From Algoriphagus boseongensis (GTDB lineage Bacteria > Bacteroidota > Bacteroidia > Cytophagales > Cyclobacteriaceae), in NCBI RefSeq assembly GCF_004362805.1, contig NZ_SNYF01000005.1, positions 1,134,592 to 1,198,591 on the forward strand: a stretch of 64,000 nt of DNA. Reading direction: 5' to 3'. The position numbers and the translations under genes were made by a program. The number at the start of each line of letters is the position of its first letter. Positions within the stretch are counted from its first letter, which is position 1. The notes beneath the pieces are model-generated. The model searched no databases. It saw nothing but the letters and a program-made list of their open reading frames with translations, and was not told where the DNA came from. Positions 45,290 through 53,892 of this stretch are shown piece by piece.

Positions 45290-45957
45290 TAGGGTTTTGA
45301 TTCTCGAATGGATTCGATAATATTCATTGCATTCTTAACCATATCCTGAATTTCTCCAAAGGCTCCTTTTGCAATCAAATCCTTTCGGAAAAGTTGAGAA
45401 CCCATACCTACACAAAGGACTCCTGCTTTAAACCACTTGGTAAGGCTTTCGGCAGTTGGCTCTACACCTCCTGTTGGAATGATTTCGATTTTAGGCAAAA
45501 CGGCATGAACGGCTGGTACAAATTCTGGTGTTAAAATGTTTGCAGGATAGATTTTTACTAATTGGGAACCAAGTTCTTGCGCAAAAAAAATCTCGGAAAC
45601 GGTTCCGCATCCCGGGATCCAAGGAACATCCACCTTAGCACAATATTCACCAAGTTTTGGATTCATCACGGGTGCCACGACAAATTCAGCCCCCATATCA
45701 ATAAACTCTTCAGCTTCGAAAGGATGGTAGATTGTACCGACGCCCAAGTAAAGCCCGGGCATTCTGTCAGCAGCCTCACGGATTTTAGGAAAAATCGATT
45801 TGGCCTCTTTTCCACGATTTACCATTTCAATCACCCGAACTCCTCCCTCATAAGCAGCAAATAGTAAGTCCAAACAAACTTGCTCATCTGGATGGAAAAA
45901 GATTGGCATCATGCCACCTGCATGCATGCGCTGGATAAATGGCGTTGGATTTCTCAT
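45289..45957 (-). CDS. eda: KDPG / 4-hydroxy-2-oxoglutarate aldolase
   Basis: A class I aldolase that splits 2-keto-3-deoxy-6-phosphogluconate into pyruvate and glyceraldehyde-3-phosphate. The Schiff-base Lys is in QLVKIYPANI, the catalytic Glu in VRVIEMVNRG, and the phosphate site in PTGGVEP. The 222 residues match the family. It sits between kdgK and dctP with 1-base overlaps on both sides, so the operon is tightly coupled and the product chain runs kinase then aldolase. Confidence 0.94.
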   Translation of the reverse strand: MRNPTPFIQRMHAGGMMPIFFHPDEQVCLDLLFAAYEGGVRVIEMVNRGKEAKSIFPKIREAADRMPGLYLGVGTIYHPFEAEEFIDMGAEFVVAPVMNPKLGEYCAKVDVPWIPGCGTVSEIFFAQELGSQLVKIYPANILTPEFVPAVHAVLPKIEIIPTGGVEPTAESLTKWFKAGVLCVGMGSQLFRKDLIAKGAFGEIQDMVKNAMNIIESIRESKP

Positions 45958-46949
45958 TACCGTTTTATTTTACCAACTGATTCTCCGTTAGCGAGGTCTA
46001 TAACTTCTTGGACTGAACAAATCAAAATATCACCTGGAACACTATGCTTGAGTGCACCAGCTGCCATAGCGAATTCGATAGCTTCTTTAGGCTTAAAATG
46101 AAGTAATCCATAGATAAGCCCGCCAGCAAAAGCATCTCCGGTCCCTACCCGATCCACAATGTGAGTCAATTCATAGGATTTAGAGGAATGTGATTTCTTG
46201 CTCCCAAACAGAGTCCCACTCATAGTATTATGTGAAGAGCTATGAGATTCCCGATCAGTCTTGACTATATATTCCAAATTTTTAAAGCGATCAAAAGCAT
46301 CCTTCTTGGCTTCAGTGAAATTTTTATGGTTTTCATTCAAGCATTGATTGAAATCGCGGGTTCCTGCGATCATCACTTGGGTTAACTCCATCAATTTGGG
46401 CATAATGTCATGAGGAGCTTTCCCATATTGCCAAAGATTGCTTCGGTAATTAAGGTCCCCACTGATTTTTATTCCCTTTTCAAAGGCCTTTTCTAAACCC
46501 TGGAGTGTCAAATCAGCGCAGTTTTGGGATAAAGCTGGTGTAATGCCAGACCAATGAACCCAAGCTACTCCTTCAAGTATTTCATCCCAGTTAAGCGCAG
46601 AAGGACTCAAGTTTGCAAAAGCAGAACCAGCTCGATCATAAATGATCTGGCTACTTCTCTGCATAGCTCCATTTTCCAAAAAGTAAACTCCCATTCTACC
46701 AGGAGCATACTCCACGAAGCTGGTGTCAATTCCATTTTTTCTCAAATGACTCTTTGCAGCCCAACCGATCTCATGATCTGGAAATGCAGTGACATGGGCC
46801 ACATCCAAACCCCAATAAGCCAAAGCTGCTCCCACGTTTGCTTCAGAGCCACCAAATTCGACCTGAAAGGAATCAGTTTGGAAAAAACGCTGGTTTCCGG
46901 GAGGTGAAAGTCTAAGCATGACTTCACCTAAGGTTATTACTTTCTTCAT
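45957..46949 (-). CDS. kdgK: 2-keto-3-deoxygluconate kinase, PfkB family
   Basis: Phosphorylates 2-keto-3-deoxygluconate to KDPG with ATP. The ribokinase fold shows the N-terminal GEVMLRLSPPG, the substrate motif FGGSEANVG and the anion-hole/base motif DRVGTGDAFAGG with its catalytic Asp. An insert near residues 225-250 rich in Ser and His (SHSSSHN) is unusual. First gene of the operon, 46 bases from the divergent uxaA, so control of both probably lies in that short gap, which holds no clear palindrome. The 330 residues are normal. Confidence 0.92.
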   Translation of the reverse strand: MKKVITLGEVMLRLSPPGNQRFFQTDSFQVEFGGSEANVGAALAYWGLDVAHVTAFPDHEIGWAAKSHLRKNGIDTSFVEYAPGRMGVYFLENGAMQRSSQIIYDRAGSAFANLSPSALNWDEILEGVAWVHWSGITPALSQNCADLTLQGLEKAFEKGIKISGDLNYRSNLWQYGKAPHDIMPKLMELTQVMIAGTRDFNQCLNENHKNFTEAKKDAFDRFKNLEYIVKTDRESHSSSHNTMSGTLFGSKKSHSSKSYELTHIVDRVGTGDAFAGGLIYGLLHFKPKEAIEFAMAAGALKHSVPGDILICSVQEVIDLANGESVGKIKR

Positions 46950-46995
46950 AGAAGAATATTTTTCTCTAATTTGACCAAGTTAAGCAATAATACAA

Positions 46996-48624
46996 ATGAA
47001 CAACACCGTCCTGCTTTTGGATTCTTTAGACAATGTCGGAGTGGCTTTGGCCGATCTTCATGCTTCAGATTTAGTTGAGATCAATAGGAAAACGATTCAT
47101 ATTCAGGAGTTTGTACCTGCAAAACACAAATTTGCGATCACAGATTTAAAGCTCGGGGAGGACATTTTCATGTATGGAACTATCGTGGGAGAAGCGACCG
47201 AGGAAATTCCTTGCGGACATGCAATTACCCTGAAAAATATCCGACATAAAACGAAATCTTATCAGGTTCAAACTGGGAAATACCAATGGTCTCCCCCTGA
47301 TGTAAGCAAGTGGAGAGATCGGACTTTTTTAGGATACAAAAGAACTGATAACCAAGTAGGTACATCAAATATTTGGCTGGTTTTCCCAATGGTTTTTTGT
47401 GAAAACACCAATATAAAACTGCTGGAGGAGGCCTTTGAAAAAGCCCTGGGATTCTCCAAATCAAACCCCTTCGAAGACCAGCTTAAGGAATTAATTTCGG
47501 GTTGGAAAGGTGAAAAATTTACGGAAACGGTTTCGCAAAAAAGTCAGACTTTTCGCTCCAAAATCTTCCCAAATCTGGATGGAATCCGCTTCTTAACCCA
47601 CTCCATGGGTTGCGGAGGAACCAGACAAGATGCAGAATCTCTCTGCGCACTTTTAGCGGGATACATTCATCATCCCAACGTGACTGGAGCAACAGTTATG
47701 AGCTTAGGCTGCCAAAATGCGGAGGTCAGAATCCTTCAGGAAAAATTGAAAGGTTTAGGCTGCGACAAGCCTCTAGTAATCTGTGACCAACAAAATGAAG
47801 GCACTACAGAAGTTTTGTTAGAAAAAGCTGTTAAAGAGACCTTTGATCAGTTGGTGGAAGCCAATAAAATTCAAAGAGAGCCTGCACCTCTTAGCAAATT
47901 GGTAATTGGTCTGGAATGCGGCGGATCGGATGGATTTTCAGGAATCTCCGCTAATCCGACTTTAGGAAGGGTTTCTGATTTATTGGTGGCTTTAGACGGA
48001 ACAGCCATACTTTCAGAGTTTCCCGAACTTTGCGGAGCTGAAGAAAACCTAATCAGTCGGTGTAAAACTCCTGAATTGGCAGATAAATTCATCCATTTGA
48101 TGGAAACCTACAATGACGCTGCAAAACGTGTGGGGAGCGGTTTTGATATGAACCCAAGTCCTGGGAACATTAAGGATGGACTCCTAACAGATGCTATTAA
48201 ATCCTGTGGAGCGGCTAAAAAAGGAGGTTCTGCTCCCATTTCAGATGTTTTGGATTATACCGAATACATCAAAACCCCAGGTTTGAATTTGCTATGTACC
48301 CCCGGAAATGACGTGGAAAGCACAACAGGTTTGGCAGGTAGCGGAGCAAATATCATTCTTTTCACTACTGGATTGGGTACTCCAACAGGAAATCCAATTT
48401 GTCCGGTAATTAAGGTATCAAGCAATTCAAAACTTGTCCAAAAGATGCCTGATTTGATAGATTTCAATGCGGGTACCATAATTACAGGTGAAGAAACCTT
48501 GGAGGAAGCTGGAGACAGATTGCTGGAACTTATTATCCAAGTGGCTAGCGGAGAGGTTCTAACAAAGGCAGAGGAAAAAAAGAATTACGATTTTATCCCC
48601 TGGAAAAGAGGGGTATCCTTATAA
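46996..48624 (+). CDS. uxaA: altronate dehydratase, UxaA family
   Basis: Dehydrates D-altronate to 2-keto-3-deoxygluconate, the substrate of KdgK encoded next door. An N-terminal SAF domain (about 1-95; CGHAITLKNI) is joined to the large UxaA domain with the conserved Cys and Gly motifs HSMGCGGTRQDAE, SLGCQNAEV and LECGGSDGFSGISANPT, which fit the iron-dependent active site. The length of 542 residues is slightly above the E. coli enzyme. Divergent from the kdgK operon and closed by a terminator. Confidence 0.93.
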   Translation: MNNTVLLLDSLDNVGVALADLHASDLVEINRKTIHIQEFVPAKHKFAITDLKLGEDIFMYGTIVGEATEEIPCGHAITLKNIRHKTKSYQVQTGKYQWSPPDVSKWRDRTFLGYKRTDNQVGTSNIWLVFPMVFCENTNIKLLEEAFEKALGFSKSNPFEDQLKELISGWKGEKFTETVSQKSQTFRSKIFPNLDGIRFLTHSMGCGGTRQDAESLCALLAGYIHHPNVTGATVMSLGCQNAEVRILQEKLKGLGCDKPLVICDQQNEGTTEVLLEKAVKETFDQLVEANKIQREPAPLSKLVIGLECGGSDGFSGISANPTLGRVSDLLVALDGTAILSEFPELCGAEENLISRCKTPELADKFIHLMETYNDAAKRVGSGFDMNPSPGNIKDGLLTDAIKSCGAAKKGGSAPISDVLDYTEYIKTPGLNLLCTPGNDVESTTGLAGSGANIILFTTGLGTPTGNPICPVIKVSSNSKLVQKMPDLIDFNAGTIITGEETLEEAGDRLLELIIQVASGEVLTKAEEKKNYDFIPWKRGVSL

Positions 48625-48629
48625 AACAA

Positions 48630-48660
48630 AAAAGCGGCTCTGGATTTCAGAGCCGCTTTT
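48630..48660. terminator. bidirectional terminator
   Basis: The 13-bp stem AAAAGCGGCTCTG/CAGAGCCGCTTTT with a 5-nt loop, flanked by A-rich sequence, between uxaA and the convergent lipoprotein gene. Confidence 0.87.
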
Positions 48661-48683
48661 ACTTGTAAAGGGTGATTGAGTTG

Positions 48684-49346
48684 TTATTTGTTAAACTGGA
48701 TTTGAGCTTTTACAAGCGTCGTTCCCTGGCCATTTGCGCCACTAACATTTCCAAAAACAGTTCCAGTTCCCGTGGCATCTACGAAGATTCCTGTCCCACC
48801 GACAATCTCGATTTGTGCCTCAAAGGAAATATTCCCCTCCAAATCAAACTGAGCCTTATTCAAAATATTATTAAAATAAATAGTATTCCCTTTTCCGTCA
48901 GTAGTCAAGGTACTTACGAGCTTTGGGTTTGAATTTATTCCTGCCACATCTAGTCCCAATGCAGTTAATTGAGGGGCAAAAAACTCAGTAACAGGAGCCG
49001 CTATTGTATAGACTACTCCATTTTCATCCGGTTCACCGGTAGCATATTGATTAAAGAAGGAATAGCTTTTACCAAGGTAAGTAGCATTACCCATTCCAAA
49101 TCCAGGAAATGCATAGGGAGGAATTCCATTGGATCCAGCAATGCTTTGATTTGAAAATTTCTCCTGATAAACAACCCCATTAGGAGCCTTTCTGAAATTC
49201 TCAGATCCTGCTACAAGTTCATTGATGGATTCAACTACTGCTTTTTCCTCAACTGCAACCGGACTTGTTTCCTCCTGCACACATGAATTTAGGATCAATA
49301 CCATAGACAAGCCTAGTATTGACCATTTTAAGTAACTCTTTTTCAT
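48684..49346 (-). CDS. lipoprotein with allene-oxide-cyclase/dirigent-like beta domain, function unknown
   Basis: A 220-residue lipoprotein (signal ending LILNSC, Cys22). The C-terminal 70 residues have the pattern IEIVGGTGIFVDATGTGTVFG, which resembles the beta-barrel repeat GGTGxFxxATGxG found in allene oxide cyclase-like and dirigent-like proteins. No catalytic residues are evident. It lies between uxaA and uxaB but in the opposite direction to both, so a role in uronate use is not implied. A surface or envelope role is likely. Confidence 0.6.
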   Translation of the reverse strand: MKKSYLKWSILGLSMVLILNSCVQEETSPVAVEEKAVVESINELVAGSENFRKAPNGVVYQEKFSNQSIAGSNGIPPYAFPGFGMGNATYLGKSYSFFNQYATGEPDENGVVYTIAAPVTEFFAPQLTALGLDVAGINSNPKLVSTLTTDGKGNTIYFNNILNKAQFDLEGNISFEAQIEIVGGTGIFVDATGTGTVFGNVSGANGQGTTLVKAQIQFNK

Positions 49347-49485
49347 TGGATTAACATTTAAAGATGATTGGATTTTTTTGACACGTTTTTTACAAAATCT
49401 ATAAAGTATTTCTTGGTTGAATCAGGTAGTGTTTTCACAAATAGTCTGATTATTGCATTTCATACCAATAAAAATGCCAAAAAAC

Positions 49486-49767
49486 CTATCCAACAATAAA
49501 AAAGTTGGCGGATGAGGCCTTTTCTCGAATTTTCTTAGCCTCTTGGTAATTCTTGGAATTATACCATTCAAGGGCTTTCTCTCTACTCGGAAATTTTAAT
49601 AACACCATTCGATCATGCTTCCACTCCCCTTCCAAAGCCTGCACCGGAAGACCTCGAATTACGAACTCTCCTCCATAAGGAAGTAGGCTGTCGGGTGTCA
49701 GCTTTTTATATTCTTCATAAACTTCATTATCATAGATATCGACTTCTACCAAAATATACGCTTCCAT
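49486..49767 (-). CDS. DUF1330 family protein
   Basis: A 93-residue cytoplasmic protein with a ferredoxin-like (dimeric alpha-beta barrel) fold. Segments YILVEVDIYDNEVYEEYKKL and VLLKFPSREKALEWYNSKNYQEAKKIRE are diagnostic for DUF1330. The ATG at 49767 (MEAYILVEV) is the natural start; the open frame runs 25 codons further into the region upstream of uxaB. Function unknown. It lies back to back with uxaB, 42 bases apart. Confidence 0.85.
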   Translation of the reverse strand: MEAYILVEVDIYDNEVYEEYKKLTPDSLLPYGGEFVIRGLPVQALEGEWKHDRMVLLKFPSREKALEWYNSKNYQEAKKIREKASSANFFIVG

Positions 49768-49809
49768 AATTTGTTGATTATAATTTGAACTAAGCTGTAG
49801 AAAAATTTT

Positions 49810-51141
49810 ATGACTCACAACGATGCAATCCATATTCTTCAATTCGGCACAGGAAATTTCCTAAGAGCATTTTTTGAACCTATGGTCCAGGATTTAAATG
49901 AATCAAATAATCAACTGAATATCTGTATCATACAGTCAACATCAGGGAATACACTTGAGAAACTTCAGGCACAAAATTATCAATATCACGTCTTAGAAGC
50001 TGGTATAAAAAATGGTCAAAATGTTCAGCAAATCAGGAAAATAACTCGCCTTAAAGACGGATTAAAACTTCCTGAAGAGCAGGAAAAATTTTTAGCCTTT
50101 GCTGAAGTTTCTTCGGTAAAATGGATCATATCCAATGTAACTGAAGCCGGAATGGTCATGAAAAAAGAAGGACCTTTTGAAAAATTTGCGGAATCCTTTG
50201 CGGGAAGATTGACCCAATGGCTTTACAGAAGATTTACCCAAAACCCCTCCTTAGAAACAGTAATTCTTCCTTGTGAATTGATCACCAAAAACGGTGATCT
50301 TTTGAAAAGCTTTGTCCTAGAGCATTCCCGAAATTGGAGTTTGGGAGAAGGTTTTGAAAGTTGGCTGAACCAAAAAGTTTTTTTCTTCAACAACCTCGTT
50401 GATCGAATTGTACCGGGATATCCTTCTCATTTAGAATTGGAAGAAAAGAAAACTGACTCCCTTTTGGTGCAAACTGAACCCTATTCCTTTTGGGCCATTG
50501 AAGGAAAAGAATCGGATAAAATCCTATTGCCGTTTTTAGAAAGTAAAGCTGAAGTAATTTTAAAAAAAGACATCAGTCCTTATGCCCTTAGAAAAATCAG
50601 AATCCTAAATGGCTGCCATACCTATATGGCCGCAAAAGGTCTGGTTTTGGGTTATATTTCTGTGGGTGAGTTTATGGCCGATCCAAAAAATGAGGAAGTT
50701 TTAAATTCCTTAGTGGATCTAGAGATCATCCCATTTCTTGGAATGGATGAAACTGAACTCAAAAATTACAAGCAGGAGATTTTCTCGAGATTCAAAAATC
50801 CCTTTGTGGAACATAAACTGGCTGATATTAGCCTTAATTCAATCGCTAAATTTAAAAGCCGCTTACTGCCTCTAATTGAACCGTATAAAAAGTCAAATAA
50901 AGGACAATCCCCAAAAGAAATTTCAAAGGGGCTCCTATTTTTAATTCTGTACTATCTGGAAAACCCTGATAAAATTAGAGATACAGAGGAAGTGAAAGCA
51001 CTTTTTAGTCAGTTATCTGAAGAAGTGAATAAAAAAAACAAGGTCAAATATGTTATTGAAAACCTGTTTGACCTGGAATGGAATTCTTCTTTAGAGGATA
51101 CCTTCGAAGATGTTCTTGAAGAAATTAAAAAATCCAACTAG
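49810..51141 (+). CDS. uxaB: tagaturonate reductase, mannitol dehydrogenase family
   Basis: NADH-dependent reduction of D-tagaturonate to D-altronate, the step before UxaA. The NAD-binding start is LQFGTGNFLRAF (residues 10-21), followed by the long-chain dehydrogenase core with RKIRILNGCHTYMAAKGLV holding the usual Asn-His region. The 443 residues fit the family. Fructuronate reductase (UxuB) is a close relative, but the altronate dehydratase nearby favours UxaB. It ends 1 base from the convergent tolC-like gene. Confidence 0.88.
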   Translation: MTHNDAIHILQFGTGNFLRAFFEPMVQDLNESNNQLNICIIQSTSGNTLEKLQAQNYQYHVLEAGIKNGQNVQQIRKITRLKDGLKLPEEQEKFLAFAEVSSVKWIISNVTEAGMVMKKEGPFEKFAESFAGRLTQWLYRRFTQNPSLETVILPCELITKNGDLLKSFVLEHSRNWSLGEGFESWLNQKVFFFNNLVDRIVPGYPSHLELEEKKTDSLLVQTEPYSFWAIEGKESDKILLPFLESKAEVILKKDISPYALRKIRILNGCHTYMAAKGLVLGYISVGEFMADPKNEEVLNSLVDLEIIPFLGMDETELKNYKQEIFSRFKNPFVEHKLADISLNSIAKFKSRLLPLIEPYKKSNKGQSPKEISKGLLFLILYYLENPDKIRDTEEVKALFSQLSEEVNKKNKVKYVIENLFDLEWNSSLEDTFEDVLEEIKKSN

Positions 51142-51142
51142 C

Positions 51143-52534
51143 CTATTCAAAACCAAGACCTGCGGCATACCTTGCTTTAGCGTAGGTGACACGAAGTTTG
51201 GATGCTAAGTCATTTAAAGTCACTCTGGAATCAAAAACAGAAACCTCTCTTGCATTGACCAAGAATAAGCTACTCTCTCCTATTTCAAACCTTCTGTTTT
51301 CACCCTGAAGCAAAGCCTCCAAACTTTTAACGTTCTCCTGGAAGGTCAAAACTTGCTGATTGATCACATTCCAATTATTCAGTTCGGATTCCAATTTATT
51401 TCTCAGCTGCAATTCCTTTAGATCTCGGGAGTTTTGCTTAAAGTCTATCTTGGCTTTAGTCAGCCCAATGGCTCCTCTGGATTTTCTCCAAAGCAAAGGA
51501 GTATACACCGAAAGCCCCCATTTGTAATTATTTTCAAAGAAAGGCGATTGATCAAACTCTGAGAGATTCTCGGTCAAGAAGTTGTACTTCAATTTTACCA
51601 CAGGGATAACCTGCTGTCCTTTAAGTCTCCGATCCACATCCAAGGACGCCAACTCGTAATCAGTCAAAAGCAATTCAGGATGTGTAACCACAGAAGTTCT
51701 CAATTCTGCAAATTCAGGCTGGTTTAGAAAATCCTCAAACAAACTCTGAGGATTTATCGAAGGATCTAAAGCCATAGGCTGTCCTTCCTCATCCCAGAGA
51801 TAAGTGTTCACCTCCTGAGTTACTGCGAAGAGAATATTTTCAGCAGTTTGAAGTCGGTATTGGCGGTTTAGAAGCTGAGAAAAAGCTTCTACCGTATCAA
51901 TTGCAGCGAAATCGCCTTGCTCAAAACTTCTTTTAATGGCCTTAAACCGGAAAGTGGCTAGTTCGACTCCTTCTTGAAAGACTTTGAGATTTTCATAGGC
52001 CAAAGACCACCTCCAGTACGCATCAGCCGCCATCAAATGAAGTTCATTCAACATCTTGGCGCGTTCCACTTCAGTTGACTCCTGATAAATCTGAGCTTTT
52101 CTCAAAGCAGCCCTTCTCTCATCCATGATAAGACCCTGCCCTAAGTTGACGGAGGCTCCAGCTGCAAACAAACCTGAAGTAGGAACTTTGTTTTCTGGGT
52201 TTAGAAAAGTACCTGAATTCTGCTCGAAAGTTCCGGACAGCTCCACTCCCATCCAGGTTGGAATTTTGACACCCGCTTCACGCTTGTCGTAATAATTGGA
52301 TTCGGAAAATTCTTTTTGATCAAGGTTTCCAAAAACCATAGGATCAAATCCTCCCCGGGCTTGCCTTACTTCCATTTGGCCCATTCTCAAGTTTAGGTCC
52401 GCTTGGGATGCAATAGGATGATACAACCTCACCCATTCCATAAACTGCTCAAATTCAAGACGTGAAGAATCTTGGGCAAAAGCATTTATGGAAAGGAAAA
52501 AGAAATAAAAAACTGCTATAAGCTTATTTCTCAT
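51143..52534 (-). CDS. TolC family outer membrane efflux protein
   Basis: The outer membrane channel of a tripartite exporter. A signal peptide of about 20 residues (ending AFAQ) is followed by long alpha-helical stretches with two OEP-type repeats, rich in Gln, Glu, Leu and Arg, such as LRNKLESELNNWNVINQQV. The 463 residues are typical. The gene overlaps hlyD by 4 bases and is last in the tetR-ABC-hlyD-tolC operon. Exported substrate unknown. Confidence 0.88.
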   Translation of the reverse strand: MRNKLIAVFYFFFLSINAFAQDSSRLEFEQFMEWVRLYHPIASQADLNLRMGQMEVRQARGGFDPMVFGNLDQKEFSESNYYDKREAGVKIPTWMGVELSGTFEQNSGTFLNPENKVPTSGLFAAGASVNLGQGLIMDERRAALRKAQIYQESTEVERAKMLNELHLMAADAYWRWSLAYENLKVFQEGVELATFRFKAIKRSFEQGDFAAIDTVEAFSQLLNRQYRLQTAENILFAVTQEVNTYLWDEEGQPMALDPSINPQSLFEDFLNQPEFAELRTSVVTHPELLLTDYELASLDVDRRLKGQQVIPVVKLKYNFLTENLSEFDQSPFFENNYKWGLSVYTPLLWRKSRGAIGLTKAKIDFKQNSRDLKELQLRNKLESELNNWNVINQQVLTFQENVKSLEALLQGENRRFEIGESSLFLVNAREVSVFDSRVTLNDLASKLRVTYAKARYAAGLGFE

Positions 52535-53886
52535 TTTTTACTGGAGGCTGATTTATCCTTTTCTTCTTGTGTATAATAATCGGCTGGGAAGCCATTGAGC
52601 TGACGCCATAGTTCGTACCAAACAGGAACATCATTCAGCAAGGCAATACCGTCCGCGCCTGATCCAATTCTCAACAAATCTGGCCAACGATCCTCTTCTG
52701 GGTCCTCCACCACCAATACGCGATACATGTTATTTGGTCCTGCAAATTGGTCAATCGCCACTACCACACCACCAAAGGTACCATTGGAAATCTGTGGCCA
52801 TCCAGAAAACACGATAGCTGGCCAGCCATCAAAAATGAAACGAACTCTATTTCCAACCTTGATTAGGGGAAAATCTACCGGCTGAACATACATTTCAACC
52901 GCAAGGTCCGCTCCATTAGGGACGATATTTACAATTTCAGCTCCTTCCTTAATAGTCTCGCCAATCCCGACCTGAATCGCTTTAGCTATATATCCGGACT
53001 GTGGTGCTAATATGTATCGATAATTCGTACGCTGAGCATAGTTGGAATACTGATTTTCCAGCTTGGTTACAGTTGCCTCTGCATCAAATTGAGAGGACAT
53101 GGCTGTGTACATATCCGATTCTGCCTTTGCCAATTTGTCCTTGAAATCATTGTCAATAGCGTCCAATTCAATGATGGCTGTGATCAGGTCATTTTTACTG
53201 CTGAGCAATTTGTTTTCAGAGGAAATTAACTTGGCCTGTACTTCTTGGAATTTAAGTCTTCTTCCCTCCAGATCAGTCAAAGATCTAAGTCCTTCCTCAT
53301 AAAGCTTTTCAGCCCGCTCCATCTGATATTTCCCGATATCGAAATTGACTTTAGCCTGCTCAAACTCAATAGAATCTGACTGAACCTTCAATTCGGCGGA
53401 TCTGAGTTTATTCTGAGCCTGCTGAATTTTTAGAATATTATTCCTTTTCAATGCTTCAATTTGGTCCTGAAGGGCTCCGACCTTGTCACCATAAGACCTT
53501 GCAGATTGGGTTTTCGCATCTACCTGCATTTGAGTTCTTGGCAAAAGCAAAGAATCAAAATATTCATCTTTGACTTCAGAAATCCTCAAAATAGTATCCC
53601 CTGCCTGCACCAAATCCCCTTCAGCCACGTACCATTTTTCTATTCTTCCTGCTATAATCGAATGGATGGTCTGAGGTCTTTGATCCGGACGAAGGGCCGT
53701 GACATATCCCTTAGATCGGATATTCTGAGTCCACGGCAAAAACAACATCAAAAACATGGCGATCAAAACCCCAGTAAGGATTCTTACCCGCTTTTGACTA
53801 TCCTTTTGCGGCAAAGTCATGATCAAACTTTTGGATCCGCTAAAAGGAATGGAGTCTAAAATTTTATTATTGGTGATATTCAGCAT
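52531..53886 (-). CDS. HlyD family periplasmic adaptor protein
   Basis: A membrane-fusion protein linking the inner membrane ABC subunit to the TolC-like channel. One membrane helix (about 36-53) is followed by a lipoyl/barrel-sandwich half (IAGRIEKWYVAEGDLVQAGDTILRI), a long coiled coil (about 120-275), the second lipoyl half (LAPQSGYIAKAIQVGIGETIKEG) and a beta-barrel domain. The 451 residues match type I secretion and drug-export adaptors. Coupled by 4-base overlap to tolC and 6 bases after the ABC gene. Confidence 0.9.
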   Translation of the reverse strand: MLNITNNKILDSIPFSGSKSLIMTLPQKDSQKRVRILTGVLIAMFLMLFLPWTQNIRSKGYVTALRPDQRPQTIHSIIAGRIEKWYVAEGDLVQAGDTILRISEVKDEYFDSLLLPRTQMQVDAKTQSARSYGDKVGALQDQIEALKRNNILKIQQAQNKLRSAELKVQSDSIEFEQAKVNFDIGKYQMERAEKLYEEGLRSLTDLEGRRLKFQEVQAKLISSENKLLSSKNDLITAIIELDAIDNDFKDKLAKAESDMYTAMSSQFDAEATVTKLENQYSNYAQRTNYRYILAPQSGYIAKAIQVGIGETIKEGAEIVNIVPNGADLAVEMYVQPVDFPLIKVGNRVRFIFDGWPAIVFSGWPQISNGTFGGVVVAIDQFAGPNNMYRVLVVEDPEEDRWPDLLRIGSGADGIALLNDVPVWYELWRQLNGFPADYYTQEEKDKSASSKK

Positions 53887-53892
53887 GGCGGA

